This document shows, in pieces, positions 43,470 through 52,198 of a stretch of 64,000 bases of DNA (position 1 is its first letter; each line of letters begins with the position of its first letter). A program made the translations under genes and the position numbers. The notes beneath the pieces were generated by a model, which saw only the letters and a program-made list of their open reading frames with translations, was not told the origin of the DNA and ran no database searches. This DNA is from Pseudomonas moraviensis (GTDB lineage Bacteria > Pseudomonadota > Gammaproteobacteria > Pseudomonadales > Pseudomonadaceae): positions 558,001 through 622,000 of the forward strand of contig NZ_LT629788.1 in assembly GCF_900105805.1 (NCBI RefSeq), read 5' to 3'.

Positions 43470-45974
43470 TCAACCCTCGCGCAACACTGTCAGTGGGCTG
43501 GCGTTCAGTGCGCGACGCGTGCCGAACACTCCGGCTCCCCCTATCAATGCGGCGCCAATCAACGGCAGCACCAGCAGCCAGGGATGCGGATGCCATGGCA
43601 GGTCGAAGGCGAAGCGGTACAGCACCAGGCTGACCACCTCCGAACCGATCGCCGCGAGCAAGCCGCTGACCGCGCCCAGCAAACCGAACTCGATACGTCG
43701 CGCCTTGATCAGCAACTGCCGCTCGGCACCCAGCGCACGCAACAGCGCACCTTGGCGGATGCGTTCATCCAGCGTCGCCTGCAGGCCGGAGAACAGCGCC
43801 GCCATCCCCGCAGCAAGAACAAACAACAACACATATTCCACTGCCAGGGTGACCTGGGCGAGGATGCTGCGCAGCTGTTCGAGCAAGGCTTCGACCTGCA
43901 GGATGGTCACCGCCGGGAAGGTCCGCGACAGCTCGACGATCTGCTGATCGTGCCCCGGCGCCAGATAGAAACTGGTCAGGTAGGTCGCCGGCAGATCCTT
44001 CAAGGTGCCGGGCTGGAAAATCATGAAGAAGTTCGGCTGGAAGTTGTCCCAGTTGATCTCGCGCAGGCTGGTGACCTTCGCTTCGCGATTGACCCCGCCG
44101 ACACTGAACACCATGTGATCGCCGAGTTTGAGTTTCAGGCTTTCGGCAACTTTGCCTTCCACGGAAACGCCCGGCACATCGTCGGACGGCTGACCGCTCC
44201 ACCATGAGCCAGCGGTGAGCTTGTTGCCGGCCGGCAGATCCGCCGCCCAGGTCAGGCTCAGATCACGCTGAATGGCGCGGTCTCCGGCGGAATCCTTGCT
44301 GACGATTTGCTGCACCGCTTCGCCATTGATGCTGATCAGCCGCCCCGGCACCACTGGATACAGCGGCGCCGCTTGCGCGGACACCTTGATCAGGTGATCG
44401 GCGAAGGCCTGCTTGTCAGCCGGGAGGATGTTCAGCGCGAAGTAATTCGGCGCATTTTTCGGTAGCTGGTTCTGCCAAGTGTCCAGCAACTCACCACGCA
44501 GCAGCGCGATCAGTGCCATCGACAACAGGATCAGGCCGAAGGCCAGGGATTGCCCGGCCGCGGCCAACGGATGCCGCAACAACTGGCCAAGACCCAGGCG
44601 CCACGGCAACGAGGCGCGGGCGAGCATGCGGCGCAGGCTTTGCAGCAACAACAGCAGCAGGCCGCCGAGCACAAGCGCGGCGACCACGCCACCGCCGAGC
44701 AGGGCGAAAGTCAGCAGCAGGTCGAGGCTCAGACGCCACATGATCAGGCCCAGCGCACCCAGCGCCGCGCCATAGACCATCCACGTACTCGACGGGATCG
44801 GCAGCATGTCGCGACGCAATACCCGCAGCGGTGGCACGCGACCGAGGGCGGCCAGCGGCGGCAGGGCGAAACCGGCCAATGCCACCAGCCCGGTGCCGAT
44901 CCCGGCAATGGCTGGAAACAGGCCACCCGGCGGCACATCGCTCGGCAGCAAATCATGCAGCAGTGCGAACAGGCCCAGTTGCGCCAGCCAGCCGAGCAGG
45001 GCGCCACTGATCGCCGCAATCAGACCCAGCACGGTGAGCTGCAGACTGAACAGCACCATGGTTTCCCGCCGCGATAATCCGAGGCAGCGCAGCAAGGCAC
45101 TAGCGTCGAACCGCCGGCTGGCGAAACGGTTGGCCGACAACGCCACCGCCACCCCGGCCAGCAACACCGCGACCAGACTGGCCATGTTCAGATAGCGCTC
45201 GGCTTTGCCCAGCGCACCGCCAATCTGCCGGTTACCATCACGGGCATCCTGGATTCGCTGGTTTGCAGCCAGGCCCGGTTTGATCAGTTCGCGATAGGTT
45301 TCCAGCGCCTGCGGTTCGCCGCGCCACAGTTCGCGGTAGCTCACCCGGCTGCCCGGTTGCACCACGCCGGTGGCGGCGAGGTCATCGAGGTTGATCAGCA
45401 CCCGGGGCGTCAGGCTGTAGAAGTTGCCGGCGCGATCCGGCTCGTAGGTCAGCACGCGCGTCAGCTTCAAAGTCTTCATGCCGACATCGATGCTGTCGCC
45501 GATCTTCAGATCCAGCGCGGTCAACAGGCGCGCCTCGACCCAGGCTTCACCGGGTTGCGGTTCGCCGCCGACTTCTTCCTGGGCAAATGGCGCGGGCGCG
45601 CTTTTCAGCTCGCCACGCAGTGGATAGGCTCGGTCGACAGCTTTGATGCTCGACAGCTGAATGCCGTTGTCGGTGGCAATGACGCTGGAGAACTCCACCA
45701 CTTGCACATGATTCAGGCGCAGTTCGGTGCCGCTGCGGATTTGCTCCTCGCGGGCCGGCGAGCTGCCTTCCAGAACCAGATCGGCACCGAGAAACTCGGT
45801 GGCACGCAGCATCATCGCGCCATTGAGGCGAGCGCCGAAATAGCCAATCGCGGTGCTCGCCGCGACGGCTACCACCAGCGCAAAGAACAACACGCGCAAC
45901 TCACCAGCGCGGGCATCGCGCATGAGCTGGCGCAGGGCGAGGCTGAACAGACGCAACAGCGGCAGACGTGCCAT
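43470..45974 (-). CDS. ABC transporter permease, YbbP (FtsX-like) family
   Basis: An 834-residue membrane protein: an N-terminal helix (about 20-40), a long periplasmic MacB-like region, a first FtsX domain of several helices, a central set of helices, a second periplasmic region, and a C-terminal FtsX domain. The ATG at 45974 shares one base with the stop of the ATPase gene (TGATG). Together they form a YbbAP-type ABC system of unknown substrate, often beside tesA, as here. Confidence 0.9.
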   Translation of the reverse strand: MARLPLLRLFSLALRQLMRDARAGELRVLFFALVVAVAASTAIGYFGARLNGAMMLRATEFLGADLVLEGSSPAREEQIRSGTELRLNHVQVVEFSSVIATDNGIQLSSIKAVDRAYPLRGELKSAPAPFAQEEVGGEPQPGEAWVEARLLTALDLKIGDSIDVGMKTLKLTRVLTYEPDRAGNFYSLTPRVLINLDDLAATGVVQPGSRVSYRELWRGEPQALETYRELIKPGLAANQRIQDARDGNRQIGGALGKAERYLNMASLVAVLLAGVAVALSANRFASRRFDASALLRCLGLSRRETMVLFSLQLTVLGLIAAISGALLGWLAQLGLFALLHDLLPSDVPPGGLFPAIAGIGTGLVALAGFALPPLAALGRVPPLRVLRRDMLPIPSSTWMVYGAALGALGLIMWRLSLDLLLTFALLGGGVVAALVLGGLLLLLLQSLRRMLARASLPWRLGLGQLLRHPLAAAGQSLAFGLILLSMALIALLRGELLDTWQNQLPKNAPNYFALNILPADKQAFADHLIKVSAQAAPLYPVVPGRLISINGEAVQQIVSKDSAGDRAIQRDLSLTWAADLPAGNKLTAGSWWSGQPSDDVPGVSVEGKVAESLKLKLGDHMVFSVGGVNREAKVTSLREINWDNFQPNFFMIFQPGTLKDLPATYLTSFYLAPGHDQQIVELSRTFPAVTILQVEALLEQLRSILAQVTLAVEYVLLFVLAAGMAALFSGLQATLDERIRQGALLRALGAERQLLIKARRIEFGLLGAVSGLLAAIGSEVVSLVLYRFAFDLPWHPHPWLLVLPLIGAALIGGAGVFGTRRALNASPLTVLREG

Positions 45975-46657
45975 CAAGGCTCCAGAGGGGCGACCAGCAG
46001 CCCGGCTTCAAGACGGATCAGGCGCCGGCAGCGATGGGCCAGGCGTTCGTCGTGGGTCACCAGCACCAGAGTGGTGCCGCGTTCCTTGTTCAACTCGAAC
46101 AGCAAGTCGCTGATGCGCTCGCCGGTGTGGCTGTCGAGATTGCCGGTGGGTTCGTCGGCGAACAGCACGTCCGGTTCGGCGGCGAAGGCGCGGGCGATGG
46201 CCACACGTTGCTGTTCGCCACCGGAGAGCTGGCGCGGCGAGTGGGTCAGGCGCTGGCCGAGGCCGACGCGCTGAAGCAGTTGCGTGGCGCGCTCGCGGGC
46301 ATCCTTGCGGCCATCGAGCTCGAGCGGCAGCATGACGTTTTCCAGCGCATTGAGGCTGTCGAGCAACTGGAACGACTGGAAGACAAAACCGACGTGCTCG
46401 GCGCGGATTCGCGCGCGCTGGTCTTCGTCGAGATTGCTCAGGCCCTGGCCGGCGAGGGTGACTTCGCCGCTGCTCGGCAGGTCGAGGCCGGCGAGCAGGC
46501 CGAGGAGGGTGGATTTGCCGGAACCGGACGCGCCGACGATGGCCAGGCTGTCGCCCTTGTTCAGTTCCAGGCTGAGTTCGTGCAGGATAGTCAGTTCACC
46601 TTCCGCGCTAGGGACCACTTTGCTGAGGTTCTTCGCGGTGAGAATGCTTGCGCCCAT
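45974..46657 (-). CDS. ABC transporter ATP-binding protein, YbbA (LolD-like)
   Basis: A 227-residue ATPase: Walker A GASGSGKST, Q-loop FQSFQLLDSLNALENVMLPL, signature LSGGEQQRVAIARA, Walker B VLFADEPTGNLD and H-loop VTHDE. The FADEPTGNLD and NALENV motifs are typical of the MacB/LolD/YbbA group. The ATG at 46657 lies 10 bp from the divergent tesA start. Confidence 0.93.
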   Translation of the reverse strand: MGASILTAKNLSKVVPSAEGELTILHELSLELNKGDSLAIVGASGSGKSTLLGLLAGLDLPSSGEVTLAGQGLSNLDEDQRARIRAEHVGFVFQSFQLLDSLNALENVMLPLELDGRKDARERATQLLQRVGLGQRLTHSPRQLSGGEQQRVAIARAFAAEPDVLFADEPTGNLDSHTGERISDLLFELNKERGTTLVLVTHDERLAHRCRRLIRLEAGLLVAPLEP

Positions 46658-46667
46658 GGAGAATCCG

Positions 46668-47273
46668 ATGCGTGTATGGTTTTTGAGTGCTGGCCTGGCC
46701 TTGATGTGCATGGCCCAGAACGCAGCGGCGGGTACTGTCCTGATCGTTGGCGATAGTATCAGCGCCGGTTTCGGCCTGGATACCCGTCTGGGGTGGGTGT
46801 CGCTGCTTGAGCAGCGGCTCGAACAAGAGGGTTTCGACGATAAAGTGGTCAACGCCTCGATCAGTGGCGACACCAGCGCCGGAGGCCAGGCGCGGCTGCC
46901 GGCGCTGCTTGCAGAGCATAAGCCTGAGTTGGTGATCCTCGAACTGGGTGGCAACGATGGCCTGCGCGGGATGCCGCCAACGCAATTGCAACAAAATCTT
47001 GCCTCGATGATCGACAGCTCGCGCCAGAGCGGCGCCAAAGTGCTGTTGCTCGGCATGCAACTGCCACCCAACTATGGCAAGCGTTACACCGATTCGTTCG
47101 CCGAGGTTTACGGCAAGCTCGCTGACGAGAAAAAGGTCCCGCTGGTGCCGTTTTTTCTGGAAGGCGTCGGCGGTCATCCGGACCTGATGCAGGCCGACGG
47201 TCTGCACCCGGCCGCCGGGGCTCAGGGCAAGTTGCTGGAAAATGTCTGGCCGACGCTGAAACCGCTGTTATGA
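46668..47273 (+). CDS. tesA: Periplasmic arylesterase/lysophospholipase TesA
   Basis: A 201-residue SGNH hydrolase with a signal peptide (1 to about 21). Block I is GDSISAGFG with nucleophile Ser30, block II SISGDTSAGG, block III GGNDGLRG and block V DGLHP with the catalytic Asp and His. TesA hydrolyses thioesters, lysophospholipids and small esters. The start is the ATG at 46668, read with GGAG of the shared divergent region. The ybbA-tesA arrangement is conserved in gammaproteobacteria. Confidence 0.95.
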   Translation: MRVWFLSAGLALMCMAQNAAAGTVLIVGDSISAGFGLDTRLGWVSLLEQRLEQEGFDDKVVNASISGDTSAGGQARLPALLAEHKPELVILELGGNDGLRGMPPTQLQQNLASMIDSSRQSGAKVLLLGMQLPPNYGKRYTDSFAEVYGKLADEKKVPLVPFFLEGVGGHPDLMQADGLHPAAGAQGKLLENVWPTLKPLL

Positions 47274-47330
47274 GGCTTTTCTACAGGCAGGCTTTCGGCT
47301 AATGTGGCGCCCCCTAATTTGGAGCCCCCG

Positions 47331-47624
47331 ATGCCGCGTCCTGCCTGGTCCCTGTTTGCCTACCAACTGATCGAGCCTGACGAGCAGCTGGACCTGTTCG
47401 CCTGCCAGGAAGTGCGGGTGCATCTGGTGACGCGTCAGCTGGAACTCGGAGGCTCGGCTGACCGCACGCTCTGTGGCACGCTGCTGCCGGCGCAACCGCG
47501 CTGGTCGAATGTTGATCGCCGGGTGTTTCAGGATCAGCGCCTGTGCTCGCTGTGCCGGGCGATTCTCGAATCGCAGAAGCGCGGTACCTCGCCGATCTGG
47601 CCCGAGCTGCGTTTCGAGCTCTGA
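47331..47624 (+). CDS. Conserved hypothetical protein with C-x2-C motif
   Basis: A 97-residue cytoplasmic protein starting MPRPAWSLFAYQLIEPDEQL after a GGAG site. It carries cysteines at CQEV, TLCGTL and RLCSLCRAI; the last gives a CxxC pair that could bind metal. I do not know the family. It lies 57 bp after tesA on the same strand. Confidence 0.72.
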   Translation: MPRPAWSLFAYQLIEPDEQLDLFACQEVRVHLVTRQLELGGSADRTLCGTLLPAQPRWSNVDRRVFQDQRLCSLCRAILESQKRGTSPIWPELRFEL

Positions 47625-47642
47625 GTGTTCAAGATCAAAAAT

Positions 47643-47729
47643 GTGGGAGCGAGCCTGCTCGCGAAGGTCTTTTCAATCGACATTCATGCTGGCTGACACA
47701 CTGCTTTCGCGAGCAGGCTCGCTCCCACC
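47643..47729. repeat. REPIN-like inverted REP pair (copy 5, GGGAGCGAGCC variant)
   Basis: Inverted GTGGGAGCGAGCCTGCTCGCGA copies about 38 bp apart. Both arms are the GTGGGAGCG variant, unlike the GTAGGAGTG arms of the other full copies. Confidence 0.92.
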
Positions 47730-47835
47730 CTGAACGCACCCTGTCGCCTATGGCCGCGCTACCTCCCCGAATCCCCAAGCCGCGGTGTACAATCGCGCCC
47801 TTATACCCTTGATGATCATGCGAAGGATTTTCCGG

Positions 47836-48807
47836 ATGTTGCCGCGCTTTCCTGCCGTCACCCGCTGCCTGTCACTTGCCGCCCTGTGTGTGGCCGGTCC
47901 CGTTGCTGCATTGGAGCTTCCCCTGCCACCACCCGGCGAGGATATCGTCGGCCAGGTGCAGGTGATCAAAGCCAAGTACGAAGACACCTTCGCCGACCTG
48001 GGCACCACCTACGATCTGGGCTATTCGGAAATGGTTGCGGCCAACCCGGGCATCGATGCCTGGCTGCCGGGCGCCGGCACCGAGATCGTCCTGCCGACCC
48101 GCTTCATCCTGCCGCCGGGCCCGCGTGAAGGCATCGTCATCAACCTCGCCGAATACCGCCTCTATTACTACCCGAAAGGCCGCGACGTGGTGTACACCTT
48201 CCCGCTGGGCATCGGCCGTGAAGGCTGGGGCTCGCCGATCGCGCATACCTCGATCATCGCCAAGACGCCGAACCCGACGTGGACTCCTCCGGCCTCGATC
48301 AAGGCTGAGCACGCCGCAGACGGTGATCCGCTGCCCAACGTGGTACCAGCCGGACCTGACAATCCGCTGGGCCCGTTCAAGTTCACTCTCGGCACGCCGG
48401 GTTACCTGATCCACGGTTCGAACAAGAAGTTCGGCATCGGCATGCGCACCAGTCACGGCTGCTTCCGCATGTTCAACAACAACGTGCTGGAGATGGCCGG
48501 CATGGTCCCGGTCGGCACCTCGGTGCGCATCATCAACGACCCGTACAAGTTCGGACGCAGCGGCGGCAAGGTCTATCTGGAAGCGCACACGCCGCTCGAC
48601 GACAACGGCAACCCGTCTGTAGTCGACAAGCACACGGCGGTGATCAACGCGATGCTCAAGCGTGAAGACATCACCAGTAACCTGCGCATGAACTGGGACG
48701 TGGTGCGTGATGTGGTCGCGGCCGAAGATGGCCTGCCGGTCGAGATCGCCGTGCCGAACGCTTCGGCGCCGATGGTGAGCAGTGCACCGATCGATCTGCA
48801 GCAATAA
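47836..48807 (+). CDS. L,D-transpeptidase (ErfK/YbiS/YcfS/YnhG family)
   Basis: A 323-residue exported enzyme. A signal peptide (1 to about 26) is followed by a LysM-like peptidoglycan-binding region (DTFADLGTTYDLGYSEMVAA to VLPTRF) and the YkuD domain with the active-site Cys209 in SHGCFRM. It cross-links peptidoglycan or attaches lipoproteins such as OprI, which is encoded convergently next door. I chose the ATG at 47836 because AAGGA lies 8 bp upstream; in-frame ATGs exist upstream. Confidence 0.93.
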   Translation: MLPRFPAVTRCLSLAALCVAGPVAALELPLPPPGEDIVGQVQVIKAKYEDTFADLGTTYDLGYSEMVAANPGIDAWLPGAGTEIVLPTRFILPPGPREGIVINLAEYRLYYYPKGRDVVYTFPLGIGREGWGSPIAHTSIIAKTPNPTWTPPASIKAEHAADGDPLPNVVPAGPDNPLGPFKFTLGTPGYLIHGSNKKFGIGMRTSHGCFRMFNNNVLEMAGMVPVGTSVRIINDPYKFGRSGGKVYLEAHTPLDDNGNPSVVDKHTAVINAMLKREDITSNLRMNWDVVRDVVAAEDGLPVEIAVPNASAPMVSSAPIDLQQ

Positions 48808-48817
48808 GCGTTGATCG

Positions 48818-48853
48818 AAACCCGCCGATGCGAGAGCGTCGGCGGGTTTTTTA
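48818..48853 (+). terminator. Terminator of the L,D-transpeptidase gene
   Basis: AAACCCGCCGA and TCGGCGGGTTT form an 11-bp stem with a 10-nt loop and a T tract. Confidence 0.9.
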
Positions 48854-48877
48854 GTGCCCGGAGGAAAGTACCGGGCA

Positions 48878-48910
48878 CAAAAAAGCCGACCCGGGAAACC
48901 GGATCGGCTC
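48878..48910 (-). terminator. Terminator of oprI
   Basis: On the minus strand AGCCGATCCGG pairs with CCGGGTCGGCT (one wobble), followed by six T, 20 bp after the oprI stop. Confidence 0.9.
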
Positions 48911-48931
48911 GATAACAATCCCGAGGGATTA

Positions 48932-49183
48932 TTACTTGCGGCTAGCTTTTTCCAGCATGCGCAGAGCACGCTCGTTAGCTTCGTCAGCAGTCTGTTGTGC
49001 TTTTTGAGCAGCAGCCAGAGCTTCATCAGCTTTACGGTAAGCTTCGTCTGCACGAGCCTGGGAGCGAGCAGCTGCGTCTTCAGTAGCGGTCAGACGTGCT
49101 TCGGTTTCTTTCGATGCGCTGCTGCAACCGGTAGCCAGAACTGCGGCCAGAGCCAGAGCAGAGAATTTCAGAACGTTGTTCAT
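48932..49183 (-). CDS. oprI: Major outer-membrane lipoprotein OprI (Lpp-type)
   Basis: An 83-residue lipoprotein, the length of P. aeruginosa OprI. The signal ends LATGCSS with the lipid Cys. The mature part is a continuous heptad-rich helix (KETEARLTATEDAAARSQAR onward) ending in Lys, the residue that can be joined to peptidoglycan. The ATG at 49183 follows AAGGGGAA. Codon use is uniform, as expected of a highly expressed gene. It faces the L,D-transpeptidase gene. Confidence 0.97.
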   Translation of the reverse strand: MNNVLKFSALALAAVLATGCSSASKETEARLTATEDAAARSQARADEAYRKADEALAAAQKAQQTADEANERALRMLEKASRK

Positions 49184-49252
49184 CGTGTTCCCCTTCAAGG
49201 ACTTTCAAATTAAGTGGCTGTCTCCTCACGATTGAGGAAATAGCCGGCGTAC

Positions 49253-49280
49253 ATACTACCCATTACTTGTAGTAAGTAAA
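49253..49280 (-). promoter_or_regulatory. Candidate promoter of oprI
   Basis: On the minus strand TTTACT (49275-49280) and TAGTAT (49253-49258) are 16 bp apart, about 70 bp before the oprI ATG. Both match consensus at 4 of 6. Confidence 0.45.
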
Positions 49281-49821
49281 CTGACGTAGCGCAAGAAGCA
49301 AAAAAAATTGTAGGCGTTGATTCTTTTTCGAGCAACTTTTAACTGCGCTGTATAAAAAATATCCAGCTGCAAGCCCCGGTGTGAGCGACTCAAACGGAAA
49401 AAGTTCCCACCCTCGCATGCTCTTTTTGCGAGTTCGGCGAGAGTCTTTCTAAATGAATTCGTCCACACTTTTGTTCTGCTTCTGCGAACCGCTTCGCGTA
49501 TCTTTCTTGATGTTCAGGTGACTTTAAAAAAGGTCGCACGTCTTAAGTCTCAACATTCCGGCAATGTTCAGGCAAACGGCACGCGAAGAGCGTCTTGCGG
49601 CCATCCTGCGAGCATCGAAGCCTTTGCCCACCGACTGTGCGATGACGAGCGTACCTTGAGCATTTTTGCCAATGGTGCCTACTATTCAACAGGTGTCAGG
49701 TTGCGCGAGATCGGTGTGGCTCTTCTCGGTGTCCATCAGGCACGGGGTGGCGTAGATGTTCCTTCGCCGGGAAAACATCGGTAAGGTAGGGGTCACAATT
49801 CAAGACCCGCGAGGAGTAGTG
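49281..49821. other. 540-bp intergenic stretch with no confident gene
   Basis: This stretch separates oprI from the GNAT gene. The left part is AT-rich compared with its surroundings. A GTG-started frame at 49518-49784 (88 codons) shows a stretch resembling coding sequence (RLCDDERTLSIFANGAYY), but has no ribosome site and I do not recognise it. The GAGGAG site of the GNAT gene lies at the right end. Confidence 0.5.
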
Positions 49822-50103
49822 ATGAGCGAGGCGTTGTCCATCCACCATGACCAGGCTGGTCATCAATTCGAGACCACCGTGGACGGTCATCGTGCTTACC
49901 TGACCTACATGGATCTGGGCAAGCAGACCCTGGATATCTATCGCACCTTCGTGCCCAATGCCCTGCGCGGTCGTGGCATCGCCGCAGCGCTGACTGAACG
50001 CGCGCTGCAATACGCCGAAGAAATGGGCTACACGGTGATCCCGTCCTGCTCCTACGTCGAGCGCTACATGGAACGTCATCAGCGCCGCGCCGCAAAAATC
50101 TGA
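49822..50103 (+). CDS. GNAT-family N-acetyltransferase (YjdJ-like)
   Basis: A 93-residue minimal GNAT protein. The acetyl-CoA loop is LRGRGIAAALTERALQYA, followed by GYTVIPSCSYVERYM. This short class (often named YjdJ/Gtn2) is widespread and of unknown substrate. The ATG at 49822 with CGAGGAG upstream decides the start over a longer in-frame option. Confidence 0.88.
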   Translation: MSEALSIHHDQAGHQFETTVDGHRAYLTYMDLGKQTLDIYRTFVPNALRGRGIAAALTERALQYAEEMGYTVIPSCSYVERYMERHQRRAAKI

Positions 50104-50118
50104 ATCGCACACGCAAAA

Positions 50119-50145
50119 ACGCCGGGCATTGCCCGGCGTTTTTTT
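50119..50145. terminator. Bidirectional terminator
   Basis: ACGCCGGGC and GCCCGGCGT form a 9-bp stem with an ATT loop, flanked by A and T tracts. It lies between the convergent GNAT and DAHP synthase genes and can serve both. Confidence 0.92.
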
Positions 50146-50163
50146 ATGTCCGCGAAACCATGC

Positions 50164-51240
50164 TTACGTGCGCTGGCGTTTCGGCAATACGTCCTTGAGC
50201 TTGGCGTGCATGCTGCGCAAGGTGTTTTCAGTGGCGGACCAATCGATGCAGGCATCGGTGATCGACACGCCGTATTGCAGGTCGGCGAGGTCTTTCGGGA
50301 TCGCCTGGCAGCCCCAATTCAGGTGGCTTTCAACCATCAGGCCGATGATCGACTGGTTGCCTTCGAGGATCTGGTTTGCGACGTTTTCCATCACCAGCGG
50401 TTGCAGGGCCGGGTCCTTGTTGGAGTTGGCGTGGCTGCAATCGACCATGATGTTCGGCTTGATCTTCGCCTTGTTCAGCGCCTGCTCGCACAGGGCCACG
50501 CTAACTGAATCATAGTTCGGCTTGCCGTTACCGCCGCGCAGCACCACGTGACCGTAGGCGTTGCCTTTGGTGGTGACGATCGACACTCCCCCTTCCTGGT
50601 TGATGCCGAGGAAACGATGCGGGCTGGACACCGACTGCAAGGCGTTGATCGCCACGGTCAGGCCGCCATCGGTGCCGTTCTTGAAGCCGACCGCCGAGGA
50701 CAGGCCGGAAGCCATCTCGCGGTGAGTCTGCGATTCGGTGGTACGCGCGCCGATGGCCGACCAGCTGATCAGATCCTGCAGATATTGCGGGGAGATCGGG
50801 TCGAGGGCTTCGGTCGCGGTCGGCAGGCCTTTTTCGGCCAGGTCCAGCAGCAACTGACGACCGATGTGCAGGCCATCCTGGATCTTGAACGAGTCATCCA
50901 GGTACGGATCGTTGATCAGACCTTTCCAGCCGACGGTGGTACGCGGCTTCTCGAAATACACGCGCATGACCAGGTACAGGGTGTCGGAGACTTCCTCGGC
51001 CAGCACCTTGAGGCGATCGGCGTATTCGTGGGCAGCCTTGATGTCATGAATCGAGCACGGGCCGATCACGACGAACAGACGGTGGTCGGTGCCATCGAGA
51101 ATGTTGCGAATGACTTCGCGGCCCTTGGTGACGGTGCGCAGGGCGGCGTCGCTCAGGGGGATATCACGCTTGAGCTGATCGGGAGTGATCAGGGTCTCGT
51201 TAGAGGCGACGTTTAGGTCGTTGATCGGTAAATCAGCCAT
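50164..51240 (-). CDS. 3-deoxy-7-phosphoheptulonate (DAHP) synthase, class I
   Basis: A 358-residue aldolase-type enzyme joining phosphoenolpyruvate and erythrose-4-phosphate, the first step of the shikimate pathway. Motifs: VVIGPCSIHDI, MRVYFEKPRTTVGWKGL, IGARTTESQTHREMASGLS, VGFKNGTDG and MVDCSHANSNKD. It belongs to the AroF/AroG/AroH class; which aromatic amino acid inhibits it cannot be read here, so I give no symbol. Monocistronic by spacing. Confidence 0.95.
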   Translation of the reverse strand: MADLPINDLNVASNETLITPDQLKRDIPLSDAALRTVTKGREVIRNILDGTDHRLFVVIGPCSIHDIKAAHEYADRLKVLAEEVSDTLYLVMRVYFEKPRTTVGWKGLINDPYLDDSFKIQDGLHIGRQLLLDLAEKGLPTATEALDPISPQYLQDLISWSAIGARTTESQTHREMASGLSSAVGFKNGTDGGLTVAINALQSVSSPHRFLGINQEGGVSIVTTKGNAYGHVVLRGGNGKPNYDSVSVALCEQALNKAKIKPNIMVDCSHANSNKDPALQPLVMENVANQILEGNQSIIGLMVESHLNWGCQAIPKDLADLQYGVSITDACIDWSATENTLRSMHAKLKDVLPKRQRT

Positions 51241-51369
51241 CGTTTACTCGTCAGGTCACGGGTGCCGGCCGCCAGCGATCCCCGCGCGGCGGAGCACAGC
51301 AGATTTAGCGCGTCGGGGGAGCCGAACCTTAGCGCGTCAGACGCGGCTCGACAATGGGCAAACCGTGCT

Positions 51370-51813
51370 TTAGTCCAGCGCTGGCTGCGCAAAAGCCTTG
51401 CGCAGGTTGTCGTGGGAGAACTCTTCGGCATGCTCCTCGACCCATTGCAGGGCCAGCGCCTGAATATCCTGCAGGTCATCGTGGCTGTCCTGCATGCGCG
51501 AATAGCGTTCGATCTGACACACTTGCTCACCCATTCGCGCGCTGAACAGGGTCTGTTCGTCAGTGAAAGCGATGCCCACCAGATAGCCTTTTTTGCGGCG
51601 CAGACACCAGGCCACGTAGCCCGGACAACAGAAGTCGGCATTCAGCGTCGGCATGCGCACTTGCAACGCGGTGCCATGGCGCCAGGCGCGGTGGTAATTG
51701 CAAGCGATGCCGCCGAGGCTGATAGTGTGCAGCTGTTGTCTGGAAATGCATTCAGGCTTGAGTAACGTCAATACAACCGGCACTTCGTCCGGATGAGGAA
51801 TGAAACGTCCCAT
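51370..51813 (-). CDS. PilZ-domain protein
   Basis: A 147-residue protein with a PilZ-like beta-barrel region: ECISRQQLHTISLGGIACNY contains the SxGG part of the c-di-GMP site, but the RxxxR arm is reduced to SRQQL/HTI, so binding is not certain. The ATG at 51813 sits one base apart from the ATG of the divergent thioredoxin-like gene, so the starts overlap. Three Cys in the core (DFCCPGYVAWC) are notable. Confidence 0.75.
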   Translation of the reverse strand: MGRFIPHPDEVPVVLTLLKPECISRQQLHTISLGGIACNYHRAWRHGTALQVRMPTLNADFCCPGYVAWCLRRKKGYLVGIAFTDEQTLFSARMGEQVCQIERYSRMQDSHDDLQDIQALALQWVEEHAEEFSHDNLRKAFAQPALD

Positions 51814-52198
51814 GAGCACAGACTCCCTGTGTCGGCCATCTGACATTGTTTCTCCCAGTATAGTGGCCGAATCCGAGCTGACCGACTTTGACGCCGACCA
51901 GCGGCTGCTGGCGATGAAAGGGGTTTGCCTGGTGGTTTTCACCAGCGTCGGCTGCGCCAGTTGTCGCTATGCCCGCGAGGTGTTCCCGGGCATGCCGCTG
52001 GCAGTCGATCAGCTGTGCTGGATCGACGCCGGCAACAATGGCGGCCTGGTCGAGCGTTATCAGGTGTTTCATTTGCCGGCGCTGTTTGTGGTGCGCGACG
52101 GCGAGTTCTTTGGCGCAGTGCACAGCCGCCTGACGGTTGACGGTCTCAACCAGGCCGTGGCGCAGGCGCTGGGTCGAATTGCAGAGGAGTTGCCATGA
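51812..52198 (+). CDS. Thioredoxin-like protein
   Basis: A 128-residue thioredoxin-fold protein with the redox motif C48-A-S-C51 (SVGCASCRYA) and the cis-Pro region HLPALFVVRDGEFFG. No signal peptide, so cytoplasmic. I chose the ATG at 51812; another in-frame ATG lies at 51800. A GAGGA at 51795-51799 is too close to the first and rather far (12 bp) from the second. It overlaps the next gene by ATGA. Confidence 0.85.
   Translation: MSTDSLCRPSDIVSPSIVAESELTDFDADQRLLAMKGVCLVVFTSVGCASCRYAREVFPGMPLAVDQLCWIDAGNNGGLVERYQVFHLPALFVVRDGEFFGAVHSRLTVDGLNQAVAQALGRIAEELP

Noticed and set aside
47872..49053. 393-codon minus-strand frame spanning the transpeptidase and part of oprI
   Set aside because: It crosses two strong terminators and covers two well-supported genes.
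49256..49468. 70-codon minus frame upstream of oprI
   Set aside because: It lies in the oprI promoter region, has no ribosome site and resembles no family.
49518..49784. 88-codon GTG-started frame upstream of the GNAT gene
   Set aside because: No ribosome site, no recognised motif; kept only as part of the unexplained intergenic stretch.
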